Below are positions 6,518-13,994 of a stretch of DNA of 14,594 nt, in pieces. A program made the position numbers and the translations under genes. Below the pieces are notes generated by a model that was not told the DNA's origin, did not search any database, and saw nothing but the letters and a program-made list of their open reading frames with translations. The stretch's first letter is position 1. Each line of letters begins with the position of its first letter. This DNA is from Methanosarcinales archaeon (GTDB lineage Archaea > Halobacteriota > Methanosarcinia > Methanosarcinales > Methanogasteraceae): the NCBI GenBank assembly GCA_030640725.1, contig DAOWIV010000267.1, forward strand, positions 1 to 14,594, written 5' to 3'.

Positions 6518-8401
6518 ATGCCGCAGACACCACCCATCGCAGAAAAACTCGCAGAAAGCCAGAAATCGATCAGCATAGCAGAGTTCTTTGAAAAAAACAA
6601 GCAGATGCTCGGTTTTGATTCGCTGCAGCGATCGCTGATCACCACGATCAAGGAAGCGGTGGATAATGCGCTTGATGCGTGCGAAGAAGCGGAAATCCTG
6701 CCTGATCTCTTCATCGAGATCAAACAATCCCAGTCCGCCACGAACTCGAACCTTGTTGTGATCGTCGAGGACAATGGTCCGGGCATTGTCAGGGACCAGA
6801 TTCCGAAAGTCTTTGCAAAATTGCTGTACGGCTCCCGCTTTCACACCATCAAACAATCCAGAGGGCAGCAAGGTATCGGGATCAGTGCTTCGGTGTTGTA
6901 CGGGCAGCTCAGCACCGGAAAACCGGCAAAAATCGTCTCGAAGATTGATCCTGGCGATCCGGCGAATTACTGTGAACTGATCATCAATACAAGCAGAAAT
7001 GAGCCTGAGATTCTTGAAGAACGGGTTGTTGACTGGGACCCTCCACACGGCACCAGAATCGAACTCGAACTTGCCGGGGCTTATGTGAAGGGCAGGCGCC
7101 AGTCTGTACTCGAATACCTGCGAAACACCGCAATTGTGAACCCGCACGCAAGAATCACGCTGGTAGATCCTGATGGCGAGTATACCACATTCAACCGGGC
7201 GACCGATCTGCTTCCTGAGCAACCAAAGGAGATCAAACCTCATCCAGCCGGTATAGAACTTGGCACGCTGGCAAAGATGCTGAGATACACCGACAAACAG
7301 CGATTGTCTGCGTTTCTAAAGGATTCCTTCTCAAGGATCGGAGCTGTGACTGCTGAAGAGATATGTACGCACGCAAAACTGAAGCCCGCATCCGATCCGA
7401 GAAAACTTGCGCATGATGATGTTGAACGGCTGCTTAAGGCATTTAGAGCCGTAAAGATGGGCTCCCCTCCAACCGATTGCCTATCGCCGATTTCGGAGGA
7501 TCTTATTCACAAGGGAGTTGAAAAAGAATACACCATCGACTTTATATCGACGGTAAAACGATCGCCTGCCGTGTACGCGGGAAGTCCGTTCCTTATCGAA
7601 GTTGCAATCGCTTATGGCGGCGATCTTCCTGCTGACGGCAGGGTAGAGATCCTCAGGTTTGCAAACCGGGTGCCTCTGCTGTACCAGCAGGGTGCATGTG
7701 CGATCACGCACGCCATCGAGCGCGTAAACTGGAAATATTACGGATTGTCGCAACCGGGTGGGTTCCCTGCCGGACCGTGTACGATTCTGGTGCATGTTGC
7801 ATCAACCAACGTGCCATTCACATCCGAATCGAAGAATGCGATCGCTGACGTCCCTGAAATTCTGGATGAGGTCGAAAACGGGGTGCGGGCAGTTGCGAGC
7901 AAGATGCGAAAGTATCTTGGAAGGCGGGACGTACTTTCAAAGCGCAAAGAGAAGGAGAATCTCATCAGGAAAGTGATTCCAAGGCTTGCAATCAAAGTTT
8001 CCGATATCCTTGACCGGGAACTGCCCAATATCAATCCTGTCGTTGCAAGGATCATGGGAAATCTCCTGGTGTACCGTTTGATCAGAAGGACCGAGGATGG
8101 ATTTGATGTCGAGATACGGATCAAGAATCATACAGGGACTGCACATTCATTTAAACTGCATGATTTCATTCCTTATGTGATTCAGAGTGCAAAACCGTTA
8201 CCACGAAAGGCGGCAGTCGGTGATCGGTTTGATTATCTCTGGGAAGTGTCGCTCCGCCCAGGAGAGGATGTGCATCTGCGATATACCATCGATGATGGCG
8301 ATAGTAACGATAACAGCGGCGAAGAGACTATCACACTTCCGGAACCCGTGGTTGAGGGCGTGTCTGCCGAACTGGTCACCGGCGCCAGGGCGATTGCGTA
8401 G
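6518..8401 (+). CDS. top6B: DNA topoisomerase VI subunit B
   Basis: ATPase subunit of the type IIB topoisomerase, which relaxes and decatenates DNA with subunit A as an A2B2 heterotetramer. The GHKL (Bergerat) ATP site is complete: EAVDNALDACEEA (E46 general base, N50 magnesium ligand), EDNGPGI (84-90), and the lid SRGQQGIGIS (114-123). The helix-two-turn-helix region follows at about 240-310, then the transducer domain with its switch-lysine loop FTSESKN at about 425-435. The 627 residues exceed the minimal subunit; the last ~90 look like the beta-rich Ig-like C-terminal domain described for Methanosarcina Top6B. The gene for subunit A, often adjacent in euryarchaea, is not in this window: dph5 lies downstream on the opposite strand. 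Confidence 0.96.
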   Translation: MPQTPPIAEKLAESQKSISIAEFFEKNKQMLGFDSLQRSLITTIKEAVDNALDACEEAEILPDLFIEIKQSQSATNSNLVVIVEDNGPGIVRDQIPKVFAKLLYGSRFHTIKQSRGQQGIGISASVLYGQLSTGKPAKIVSKIDPGDPANYCELIINTSRNEPEILEERVVDWDPPHGTRIELELAGAYVKGRRQSVLEYLRNTAIVNPHARITLVDPDGEYTTFNRATDLLPEQPKEIKPHPAGIELGTLAKMLRYTDKQRLSAFLKDSFSRIGAVTAEEICTHAKLKPASDPRKLAHDDVERLLKAFRAVKMGSPPTDCLSPISEDLIHKGVEKEYTIDFISTVKRSPAVYAGSPFLIEVAIAYGGDLPADGRVEILRFANRVPLLYQQGACAITHAIERVNWKYYGLSQPGGFPAGPCTILVHVASTNVPFTSESKNAIADVPEILDEVENGVRAVASKMRKYLGRRDVLSKRKEKENLIRKVIPRLAIKVSDILDRELPNINPVVARIMGNLLVYRLIRRTEDGFDVEIRIKNHTGTAHSFKLHDFIPYVIQSAKPLPRKAAVGDRFDYLWEVSLRPGEDVHLRYTIDDGDSNDNSGEETITLPEPVVEGVSAELVTGARAIA

Positions 8402-8403
8402 GC

Positions 8404-8421
8404 AGCACGGTACGTGGTGCT
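8404..8421. terminator. Hairpin between convergent top6B and dph5
   Basis: AGCAC (8404-8408) and GTGCT (8417-8421) are inverted repeats around an 8-base loop; an alternative fold pairs CACG with CGTG around GTA. It lies just after the top6B stop, in the 51-base convergent gap. No T-run follows on either strand, so a terminator role is only suggested by position. Confidence 0.25.
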
Positions 8422-8452
8422 CAGGCTCAGGTGTCTGGCCAAACCACTCGCC

Positions 8453-9232
8453 TCACCCCAGCACATCACCGGATGCGCCCGCAAACCTGACCAGCGCTTC
8501 CGCCTCCATCTGGTGCAGAGTCGCAGGGACGATCAGCACATGCATGGGCGCACCAAAATCGAATGTGGCAAGGCTTGTGAGGCGGTCACACTTCACCACG
8601 ACATCAGGAGATCCTGCCCGCGCAATCCCGACGCCAAGCGCATCCTCAAGAGCCTTCGACTCATCGACTCGCATCAACAACCGGGCAGCATGTGGAATCG
8701 TCATGAAGCCCTGCATGGGATCGATATCAAGGAACAACAATGTGTGAAGATCGTTATCGCGGTTTTGCAGGATGACATTGTACGGCGTCTCCGAAATTAC
8801 GGTCTTCGACCTGCCATGATACGGAAAAGGGATGGTTGCCGATTTTCCAAACCGGTAGTTCTGCAAGCCCGTAAGACCCGCTACCGCCGATGCAATCGAT
8901 GAACCATGTACGATCGCGGTCTTAATTCCGAGATCGGATGCGCGCAGACGGAGATCAACGTGCGTTGTCGATACCATTGGATCTCCGCCGGTGAGGAGCA
9001 CCACATCCTCCTTGATCGCATGGTGCAGCCACGCCGGGTCTATTTCGATCTCGTTTCGCGAAAGCACTGTTACTTTCTTCTGGTAGAGCGATTCCATGCG
9101 TTCGATGGTTGTTCCCATCATTTTCGAGGTGTAAAACTCGGCAAAGACCATATCCGCGTCTCTTATTGCCTTGACGCCTTTTAACGTAACGTCCTCTTCA
9201 TCATAGAGTCCAAGACCGACAAACGTGAGCAT
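8453..9232 (-). CDS. dph5: Diphthine synthase (Dph5)
   Basis: SAM-dependent methyltransferase that methylates the modified histidine of elongation factor aEF2 in the second step of diphthamide synthesis. The protein is 259 residues, normal length, and fits the tetrapyrrole-methylase fold: N-terminal MLTFVGLGLYDEEDVTLKG, the SAM-binding loop LTGGDPMVSTTH (80-91), and the GSSIASAVAGLTGLQNYRFG segment (110-129), which is highly characteristic of archaeal Dph5. The ATG at 9232 has no Shine-Dalgarno but lies about 25 bases from a minus-strand TATA-like element (9252-9262), so the mRNA is probably leaderless. It is divergent from the PUA protein gene and convergent with top6B. Elongation-factor modification next to a ribosome-linked PUA gene makes a translation-themed pair. 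Confidence 0.95.
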   Translation of the reverse strand: MLTFVGLGLYDEEDVTLKGVKAIRDADMVFAEFYTSKMMGTTIERMESLYQKKVTVLSRNEIEIDPAWLHHAIKEDVVLLTGGDPMVSTTHVDLRLRASDLGIKTAIVHGSSIASAVAGLTGLQNYRFGKSATIPFPYHGRSKTVISETPYNVILQNRDNDLHTLLFLDIDPMQGFMTIPHAARLLMRVDESKALEDALGVGIARAGSPDVVVKCDRLTSLATFDFGAPMHVLIVPATLHQMEAEALVRFAGASGDVLG

Positions 9233-9251
9233 AGGGGTGATTTTGACATCA

Positions 9252-9262
9252 GTTTATTTAAG
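9252..9262. promoter_or_regulatory. Shared, possibly bidirectional TATA element for dph5 and the PUA gene
   Basis: GTTTATTTAAG on the plus strand, read as CTTAAATAAAC on the minus strand. Its centre is about 28 bases before the PUA gene ATG (9285) and about 25 bases before the dph5 ATG (9232). These are the spacings expected when transcription begins at the start codon itself. No other AT-rich element lies in the 52-base gap, so one box may serve both directions. Confidence 0.6.
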
Positions 9263-9284
9263 GTGCACTACAAAAACCGGGATT

Positions 9285-9776
9285 ATGGAGATCCACACCA
9301 GATCAAGACACTACCTGCGAAGCAACAATGTGAAGAAAATCTTAAAAGAACTTGAAAAGATGTTCGATCCGTTGGATATCGATGCAGCGTTCAAAGGAAA
9401 ACGATTTGAACTGCTCAAAACCGGTCCTTATGACGTCATACTGGTCGATGATGAACCGATGATCTTCATGCCGGATGATGAACCGTTTCTCACCGTAAAA
9501 GGCGCGCTTTTGACCCAACCGAAGCGGCGGGTCGTTATGGTGGACGCTGGTGCTACCAGGTTCGTGGTGAACGGCGCTGATGTGATGCGTCCCGGGATCG
9601 TGCAGGCGGATCCTGATATCGAGGCTGGCGATCTTGTGATCGTTGTCGAGGAGTTGCACAAAAAAGCGCTTGCAATCGGACGTGCGCTCGTTTCAGGAGA
9701 TGACATGCCTGGCGAATCAGGCAAGGCGGTCAAGTCCATCCACTATGTCGGGGATACGCTGTGGAATATAGTGTGA
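9285..9776 (+). CDS. PUA-domain RNA-binding protein, archaeal MCT-1-like (DUF1947-PUA)
   Basis: A 163-residue protein with an N-terminal pre-PUA domain of DUF1947 type (about 1-75) and a C-terminal PUA domain (about 77-155). The PUA hallmarks are the start at TQPKRRVVMVDAGATRFVVN, the central GADVMRPGIV with its turn, and DIEAGDLVIVV. The architecture matches the archaeal relatives of eukaryotic MCT-1/Tma20, which act on the small ribosomal subunit in initiation or recycling; the archaeal role is not well defined. I start at the ATG at 9285 (MEIHTRSRHYLRS) because the TATA element sits about 28 bases upstream and the extra 20 residues from an in-frame ATG at 9225 would overlap dph5 and contain the promoter. 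The mRNA is therefore likely leaderless. Confidence 0.88.
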   Translation: MEIHTRSRHYLRSNNVKKILKELEKMFDPLDIDAAFKGKRFELLKTGPYDVILVDDEPMIFMPDDEPFLTVKGALLTQPKRRVVMVDAGATRFVVNGADVMRPGIVQADPDIEAGDLVIVVEELHKKALAIGRALVSGDDMPGESGKAVKSIHYVGDTLWNIV

Positions 9777-10078
9777 TGTTACGATTTCCGAAAAGTTTAT
9801 TAACGAATAAGAATCATGTAAGTATGGCACGCACCGTGTCACATATTCAAAGGTGAATAAATGCCTCCATTTGCCTTTGATATTTGAATCGCGATGGGGT
9901 GAAAGGTTCCTCCTCAAACACCTCTCTCGCATGTGGGCAGTGGGAGGGGCGTGGGGTTTAGTATTATCATGTAGCGGTCCCTGCGCCACCCGCGTGCCTG
10001 TGGCGGTAGTCATTCCAAAAACGTAAAATGCGGGGCAGACTACCAAAAACGATTGGCTCACTCTTCGCGGTTCCCGGA
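9777..10078. other. 302-base gap between convergent genes, with promoter and possible structured RNA
   Basis: No protein gene of normal size is supported. A strong plus-strand promoter-like element is at 9789-9804. At the expected transcription start lies an ATG at 9824 that opens a 10-codon frame ending at 9856; its stop overlaps AGGTGA (9851-9856), a Shine-Dalgarno for an ATG at 9861 that opens an 8-codon frame (to 9887). Beyond this the DNA can fold: CCTCC (about 9911-9915) with GGAGG (about 9940-9944), CGCCAC (9984-9989) with GTGGCG (10000-10005), and GGTAGTC (10005-10011) with GACTACC (10038-10044). CCAAAAACG occurs twice (10015-10023 and 10043-10051). I could not match it to RNase P RNA, SRP RNA, rRNA or tRNA. 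It may be an unrecognised small RNA, a leader remnant, or neutral spacer. Confidence 0.4.
9789..9804 (+). promoter_or_regulatory. Strong-looking archaeal promoter (BRE plus TATA) with no normal gene behind it
   Basis: CGAAAA fits the purine-rich BRE, followed directly by GTTTATTAAC as TATA box. The box centre (about 9799) is 25 bases before an ATG at 9824, the spacing seen for leaderless transcripts. It resembles the dph5/PUA promoter GTTTATTTAAG. Confidence 0.5.
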
Positions 10079-10717
10079 TCACGACTTTGCAGCCGCACAG
10101 ATCTCATCTGCTATCTGCTCGATGCTGCCGCTCCCATCAACCGTCACAAGCGTCCCCATGTTTCCGTAATAATCGATCAGGGGTTGCGTCTGTTTTTTAT
10201 ACACGGAAAGGCGATTTTTAATCGATTCTTCCAAGTCATCGTCGCGTTGATACAGTCTCTTGCCGCACCGGTCGCATACGCCCTCATTTTCCGGCGGGTT
10301 GAATATCAGGTGGTATGTTGCCCCGCATTCACATACGCGCCGTGCTGACAGGCGGGTGATTAACTCGGCGTCAGGCACCTCAATATTGAGCACGAGATCC
10401 AGTCTCCGGTCAAGCCCCGTAAGTATGTCTGCAAGCGCGTCAGCCTGCGGAATCGTTCTTGGGTAGCCGTCAAGGATGAAAGCCTTCGCGCAGTCCGCTT
10501 GCGAGAACCTATCCCGGATCATCTCGATCATTACCGAATCAGGGACGAGTTCGCCCCTGTTCATGTATTCTGCGGCGCGACTCCCGAGTTCCGTGCCTGC
10601 CGCTCGCCGCAGGATGTCGCCGGTAGAGATGTGAGGGGCGTTAAGTTTCCCGGACAGCAGTGCTGCCTGCGTTCCTTTTCCAGAACCGGGAGGTCCGAGG
10701 AGTATGATATTCACCAT
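10079..10717 (-). CDS. adk: Adenylate kinase, zinc-LID type
   Basis: Converts ATP and AMP to two ADP in the cytoplasm. From the ATG at 10717 the protein has 212 residues, normal for the long form. It shows P-loop GPPGSGKGT (8-16), the AMP-binding STGDILRR and GYPRT segments, and a LID domain with four cysteines (129, 131, 148, 151) in a CxC...CxxC pattern that should hold zinc. This is the bacterial-type enzyme found in Methanosarcina-like archaea, not the distinct AdkA of Methanococcus. A TTG at 10735 is in frame but would overlap secY; the ATG four bases after the secY stop is more natural, with GAGG just before it. It follows secY in the usual archaeal order, but the genes that often come next (the DUF106/EMC-like membrane protein, rpl34e, cmk) are absent, as the downstream gene is convergent. 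Confidence 0.94.
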   Translation of the reverse strand: MVNIILLGPPGSGKGTQAALLSGKLNAPHISTGDILRRAAGTELGSRAAEYMNRGELVPDSVMIEMIRDRFSQADCAKAFILDGYPRTIPQADALADILTGLDRRLDLVLNIEVPDAELITRLSARRVCECGATYHLIFNPPENEGVCDRCGKRLYQRDDDLEESIKNRLSVYKKQTQPLIDYYGNMGTLVTVDGSGSIEQIADEICAAAKS

Positions 10718-10721
10718 ATCC

Positions 10722-12197
10722 TCATGTCCCGCCAAAGAACGAGCGCATCATCGGGTGCATCTCCATCAACTGCTCTGATGCAAGATCCTCGTACAGTCGG
10801 TACACGATGCTCACGGTCAGCAGAAGCCCGGTGCCGCCAGCCTGACCGACCGTCCCGAGTAGCGATGCAAAAAGCGTGAGCGCGCCGATAAACGCCCCGC
10901 CGATGATCGTAACCTTCGGAATATACCGATCCATGACTCGCTCGATGCTCTGCGGGCTCCGCCTGAACCCTGGAATCTGCATCCCAGATCTATGTATGTT
11001 CTGCGCAACGCTCTTTGCACCCATACCGGTCGTCTCGATCCAGAACAGAGCAAAGATGATACCACCTCCGATCAGCATCCCTGCGTCACATAAGACGCGG
11101 AGCGCGATCTGCCAGACCTCGATCGTAACCCCCATAGTTGCGTATTCTGTCACTACAAGCGACGGGATCCAGTCGTACGGACTGTTAATCGGTGAAATAT
11201 AGTACATTAAACCGCCAAGCGGCGTGGTTCCGGTGTTTCCACCGAACTCCCCGAGTATCGTGATTCCTTTGTTGGACAGGAGCATTCCGATCATCTGGAT
11301 GTTTGCCTGCAGTGCCCTGACAAGAATCATCGGAAGCACGCTTGCATAGATCAATTTCACAGGGAACCTGCCTCTTGCGCCGCGAACTGCGCTGTGAGCC
11401 AGTGGAATCTCGATCCTGGTACTCTCCGCGAATACAACGACCAGAAATATGGCAACGGTGCTGACCAGCGCAAGGAGTCCTGTGACAATCAGAATGTCGA
11501 TGGTGTTCGTTGGTAGCCATCCGACCTGAATCATAGATACCCATTTCGGAATCAGACCAATCGGCAGTGAACCCGCCCCGGATTCCGGGATCCAGCTGAA
11601 GAGACCTGTGAAGATCTGCTGAGATACGCCCGCAACGATGAAAAGTCCAACGCCTGACCCGATGCCCCACTTGGATATAACCTCGTCCATGAAGAGAATC
11701 AGCACGCCGCCGATACATATCTGGAGGAGAAGAAGAAGCGTGATGGCACCAAGGCTGACACCAAACGCGCTTGCAACCTCGGTAGACGGCTCGATATATC
11801 CACCCAGTACCTGCGGAAGCGCGGTGAACAGGATCATCGCAAAGACCAGCATCTTTTGCGCGCCCTGGAAGATCGACTGATCACGAGGATCGGACATATC
11901 AAGATTGATGACCTTCGCACCGACCAGCAGTTGCAGAATGATCGATCCGGTAACGATCGGACCGATACCAAGCAGCATCAGTGTTCCACCCTGTCCTGCA
12001 AGGAATGCACGATACATCGCAAACAGGTCTGTAGACTCAGGTGACATGCCAAAGAGCGGTATGTTCGAAAGCGCAAGATACAGTACAAGAACGCCGACCG
12101 TCCACAGGAGCTTCTTCTTGAGGTGTACGTGTCCCTCCGGACTTGCAACCGCCGGCAGTCTGGCAAGAATCGGCTCAACCGCTTCTTTAAAACTCAT
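10722..12197 (-). CDS. secY: Preprotein translocase channel subunit SecY
   Basis: Channel subunit of the SecYEbeta translocon in the cell membrane, 491 residues from the chosen start. About ten hydrophobic helices alternate with short loops. Recognisable parts are the N-terminal amphipathic stretch with LTWTV-like first helix (KKKLLWTVGVLVLYLALSNI), the plug-region DLFAMYRAFLAGQGG, the cytoplasmic loop RIEIPLAHSAVRGARGRFPV, and late-helix KSVAQNIHRSGMQIPGFR. I start at the ATG at 12197 (MSFKEAVEPILARL), preceded by GGTG at seven bases and lying 19 bases after rpl15; an in-frame ATG at 12257 would run into the rpl15 gene. SecY sits between rpl15 and adk as in most euryarchaea, so it shares the ribosomal-protein promoter upstream of rpl15. 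Confidence 0.96.
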   Translation of the reverse strand: MSFKEAVEPILARLPAVASPEGHVHLKKKLLWTVGVLVLYLALSNIPLFGMSPESTDLFAMYRAFLAGQGGTLMLLGIGPIVTGSIILQLLVGAKVINLDMSDPRDQSIFQGAQKMLVFAMILFTALPQVLGGYIEPSTEVASAFGVSLGAITLLLLLQICIGGVLILFMDEVISKWGIGSGVGLFIVAGVSQQIFTGLFSWIPESGAGSLPIGLIPKWVSMIQVGWLPTNTIDILIVTGLLALVSTVAIFLVVVFAESTRIEIPLAHSAVRGARGRFPVKLIYASVLPMILVRALQANIQMIGMLLSNKGITILGEFGGNTGTTPLGGLMYYISPINSPYDWIPSLVVTEYATMGVTIEVWQIALRVLCDAGMLIGGGIIFALFWIETTGMGAKSVAQNIHRSGMQIPGFRRSPQSIERVMDRYIPKVTIIGGAFIGALTLFASLLGTVGQAGGTGLLLTVSIVYRLYEDLASEQLMEMHPMMRSFFGGT

Positions 12198-12216
12198 TAA
12201 AACACCATCTGCATGA

Positions 12217-12642
12217 TCATTCAGAAGGTATGACTGCTGTGCCGCCTGCGTTCTCAATCTTTGTGATCGCAGTGGCGGAAAACGCCGGTGCAGTGATCGT
12301 CATGGACTGGTTCACCCTGCCAGTACCAAGGATCTTGTTGATGCCAAGTCTGCCGGCATCGATGTGTACCACACTATCTTTCTGCTCGGCGACCCCTGCA
12401 CGCAACAATTCAGGTACCATACCATCGAGTTCACCTATATTAACGGCATTCGTACCGGAAATAACTTTTTGCGGTCGTGTGAACCCGTGTTTTCCATAAG
12501 CGTACCCGCGCAGAAATGCTCGTACGGCATGATGTTTGCATGCGCCGCATTTACCGCGCCCTCCGCGATTGCCTGCACCCCGTCTGTTCTTATGCGTACC
12601 TCCGCCACAGGTGCGCGATCCTCTAAATTTCTTTGCGTTCAT
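12217..12642 (-). CDS. rpl15: Large subunit ribosomal protein uL15
   Basis: Assembly protein of the 50S subunit, 141 residues, normal for archaea. The basic, glycine-rich N-terminal tail (FRGSRTCGGGTHKNRRGAG, about 6-24, then NRGGRGK) threads into 23S rRNA; the globular part follows with VINIGEL-like and VHIDAGRLGINKILGTG segments. Cysteines at 12, 32 and 35 in the tail are less usual. It is the first gene of the minus-strand unit rpl15-secY-adk. The gene that normally precedes it, rpl30, is missing: upstream there is a 200-base promoter region and a divergent gene. A TATA box (12714-12724) about 75 bases upstream and GAGG about ten bases before the ATG support this start. Confidence 0.95.
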   Translation of the reverse strand: MNAKKFRGSRTCGGGTHKNRRGAGNRGGRGKCGACKHHAVRAFLRGYAYGKHGFTRPQKVISGTNAVNIGELDGMVPELLRAGVAEQKDSVVHIDAGRLGINKILGTGRVNQSMTITAPAFSATAITKIENAGGTAVIPSE

Positions 12643-12713
12643 CCGTATGTAGCCTCTATGATTTTTTTAGATTTCACATTTTGCAATTGCTCATGTCCAT
12701 AACGGATTCCTAC

Positions 12714-12724
12714 GGATATAAAGG
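12714..12724 (-). promoter_or_regulatory. TATA box of the rpl15-secY-adk unit
   Basis: Minus strand CCTTTATATCC contains TTTATATC, very close to the archaeal consensus TTTATATA. It predicts transcription start near 12695, giving a leader of roughly 50 bases with GAGG near the start codon. Confidence 0.6.
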
Positions 12725-12799
12725 TTATTATACCAGTTGATCAGCGATTGACCATGTATGGTACGATCATGCACGACACAGCGGAAAAACAAGCATACC

Positions 12800-12811
12800 T
12801 TAAATATAAAG
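12800..12811 (+). promoter_or_regulatory. TATA box of the PRC-barrel gene
   Basis: TTAAATATAAAG, centre about 45 bases before the ATG at 12850. Transcription would start near 12830, leaving a short leader with the Shine-Dalgarno GGAGGG at 12838-12843. Confidence 0.55.
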
Positions 12812-12849
12812 AGATATAAGTAGTAATCACCAACATCGGAGGGATGGAA

Positions 12850-13101
12850 ATGGCAAAAATATTTGCAAAGAACCTGTCGAAGAAGAATGTCATGAGCAGC
12901 GATGGGTCTGTGATCGGGGTGCTGTACAACATTGTGATGGATGTCCAAACCGGGAAATTGGTCAACCTTGTGGTGAAACCTGACATGTCGGTGGACAAAT
13001 CCAGATACCAGATGGAAGGAAATTACATATTGATCGGCTTTAGCGCGGTTCGTGCAGTCAGGGACTTCATCGTTGTTGACAAGAAAGAAGCGATGGCATA
13101 A
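12850..13101 (+). CDS. PRC-barrel domain protein
   Basis: Small single-domain beta-barrel protein of 83 residues. The pattern AKNLSKKNVMSSDGSVIGVLYNIVMDVQTGKLVNLVV is the typical first half of a PRC-barrel, with the conserved G-x-V-x-D-x-x-TG-x-L spacing; the second half (YQMEGNYILIGFSAVRAVRDFIVV) forms the closing strands. Such small archaeal PRC-barrel proteins are common and their role is mostly unknown; relatives act in rRNA processing, photosynthetic reaction centres, or archaeal cell division (CdpB). GGAGGG (12838-12843) is six bases before the ATG at 12850 and directly abuts an in-frame ATG at 12844, so the shorter form is right. The next gene follows after 20 bases on the same strand, suggesting an operon with a membrane coiled-coil protein. 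Confidence 0.88.
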   Translation: MAKIFAKNLSKKNVMSSDGSVIGVLYNIVMDVQTGKLVNLVVKPDMSVDKSRYQMEGNYILIGFSAVRAVRDFIVVDKKEAMA

Positions 13102-13121
13102 CGCCGTTACAACGCTACTAA

Positions 13122-13964
13122 ATGTCTGTAAATACACAGTATTCGTATGTATCTCCTGAAGAGTCGTATGCAGAGACTCTACGAACAGTTAAAAAACTGA
13201 TGCTGATAACTTATGCTGTTCTTACGGCATCGTTCGTCATACTCGGCATCCTTGCCGTTTTGCTGGTCTTCAGATTGTATAATGAGGGCGTGTCCATTGT
13301 CTGCGATTTCATCGACTCTATGAGCTGGTGGATCGCGGTGCTGATATTAGCGCCGATCACAGGATATGGGGTGACTTATGCAGTTGCCCCCCGCATTATA
13401 CAGAAGGCGCTGTATGCCGATATCCAGCTTCGGGAGGAGTCGCTTGGTGTGCGCAACCAGATGATGCTGCTCGAAGAGCACGTCGATACGCTTGTCTCGG
13501 TCGTGGACAAAATTCATGTCGCGGCTGACGCGTGCAACGAATCTGCACGCGAGGCGGGCGTCTCTGCAAACGAGAGCAGGACCGCGACCGGTAGGCTGGA
13601 GGATGAGATTCGCGGGCTTAAGAAGGCGACTGGTAGGGCGTACGAGGTGGTCGGATTGTTCGATGAAGCTATCGACCTGTTCAGTAAGAAAACCACAGAT
13701 TTGAACGATGATATAGAGTCGCTTGAGAAAACTCTCGATGATCTGGCAAATAACCGGGCAAAGGTGCTCGAAGAATCGCTGCAACCGATGAAGAACAGTC
13801 TCCTTGCGTTAAGAAAGGAGAACGTGCAGATGCACAGAGCCTCGGTGGAACGGATCAAATCGATAGAAGATGCGGACGAGGACCTGCACGAGTTCCTGCT
13901 CGAACTGATACGCAGCGTCTCGTCAACATATCGCAGCCATGAGGATAAGAAGCGGGTGAATTGA
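13122..13964 (+). CDS. Two-helix membrane protein with long cytoplasmic coiled coil, unknown function
   Basis: Not recognised as a named family. The 280-residue protein has two strong transmembrane helices, about 26-51 and 69-89, joined by a short loop, followed by a ~190-residue hydrophilic region rich in Glu, Asp, Lys and Leu. From about 95 to 270 this shows heptad-like spacing of hydrophobic residues (for example MMLLEEHVDTLVSVVDKI and DDIESLEKTLDDLANNRAKV), so a long coiled coil is likely. The middle part has an MCP-like Ala/Ser/Thr-rich character (SAREAGVSANESRTATGRLE), but the glycine hinge and signalling tip of a chemoreceptor are absent. The gene lies 20 bases after the PRC-barrel gene with no promoter seen between, so the pair may act together at the membrane, for instance in envelope organisation or division. 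That is inference. Confidence 0.75.
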   Translation: MSVNTQYSYVSPEESYAETLRTVKKLMLITYAVLTASFVILGILAVLLVFRLYNEGVSIVCDFIDSMSWWIAVLILAPITGYGVTYAVAPRIIQKALYADIQLREESLGVRNQMMLLEEHVDTLVSVVDKIHVAADACNESAREAGVSANESRTATGRLEDEIRGLKKATGRAYEVVGLFDEAIDLFSKKTTDLNDDIESLEKTLDDLANNRAKVLEESLQPMKNSLLALRKENVQMHRASVERIKSIEDADEDLHEFLLELIRSVSSTYRSHEDKKRVN

Positions 13965-13994
13965 TCATTTTATTGTGGTAATTGGAGATATTTT

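Larger units (their letters stand above)
12643..12849. promoter_or_regulatory. Divergent promoter region of rpl15 and the PRC-barrel gene
   Basis: Contains both promoters described separately. Between them the 12-base sequence ACCATGTATGGT (12751-12762) has 5-base inverted arms around GT, and lies 27 bases behind the rpl15 TATA box and 38 bases before the PRC-barrel TATA box. It could be an operator, but a repeat this short can arise by chance. Confidence 0.35.

Noticed and set aside
6314..7243. 309-codon open frame on the minus strand
   Set aside because: It lies opposite the clear ABC ATPase and top6B genes, and its product is Arg/Phe-rich with no recognisable domain; it is a shadow of their codon pattern.
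9777..10078. Match to RNase P RNA, SRP RNA or tRNA
   Set aside because: None of the conserved cores I know for these RNAs could be found on either strand, and no cloverleaf could be drawn.
9717..10082. 121-codon open frame on the minus strand across the gap before adk
   Set aside because: It overlaps the end of the PUA gene, has no ribosome site or domain, and its product reads like random sequence.
11185..11718. 177-codon open frame on the minus strand
   Set aside because: It overlaps secY in another frame, and its Arg/His/Ser-rich product has no membrane helices or motifs.
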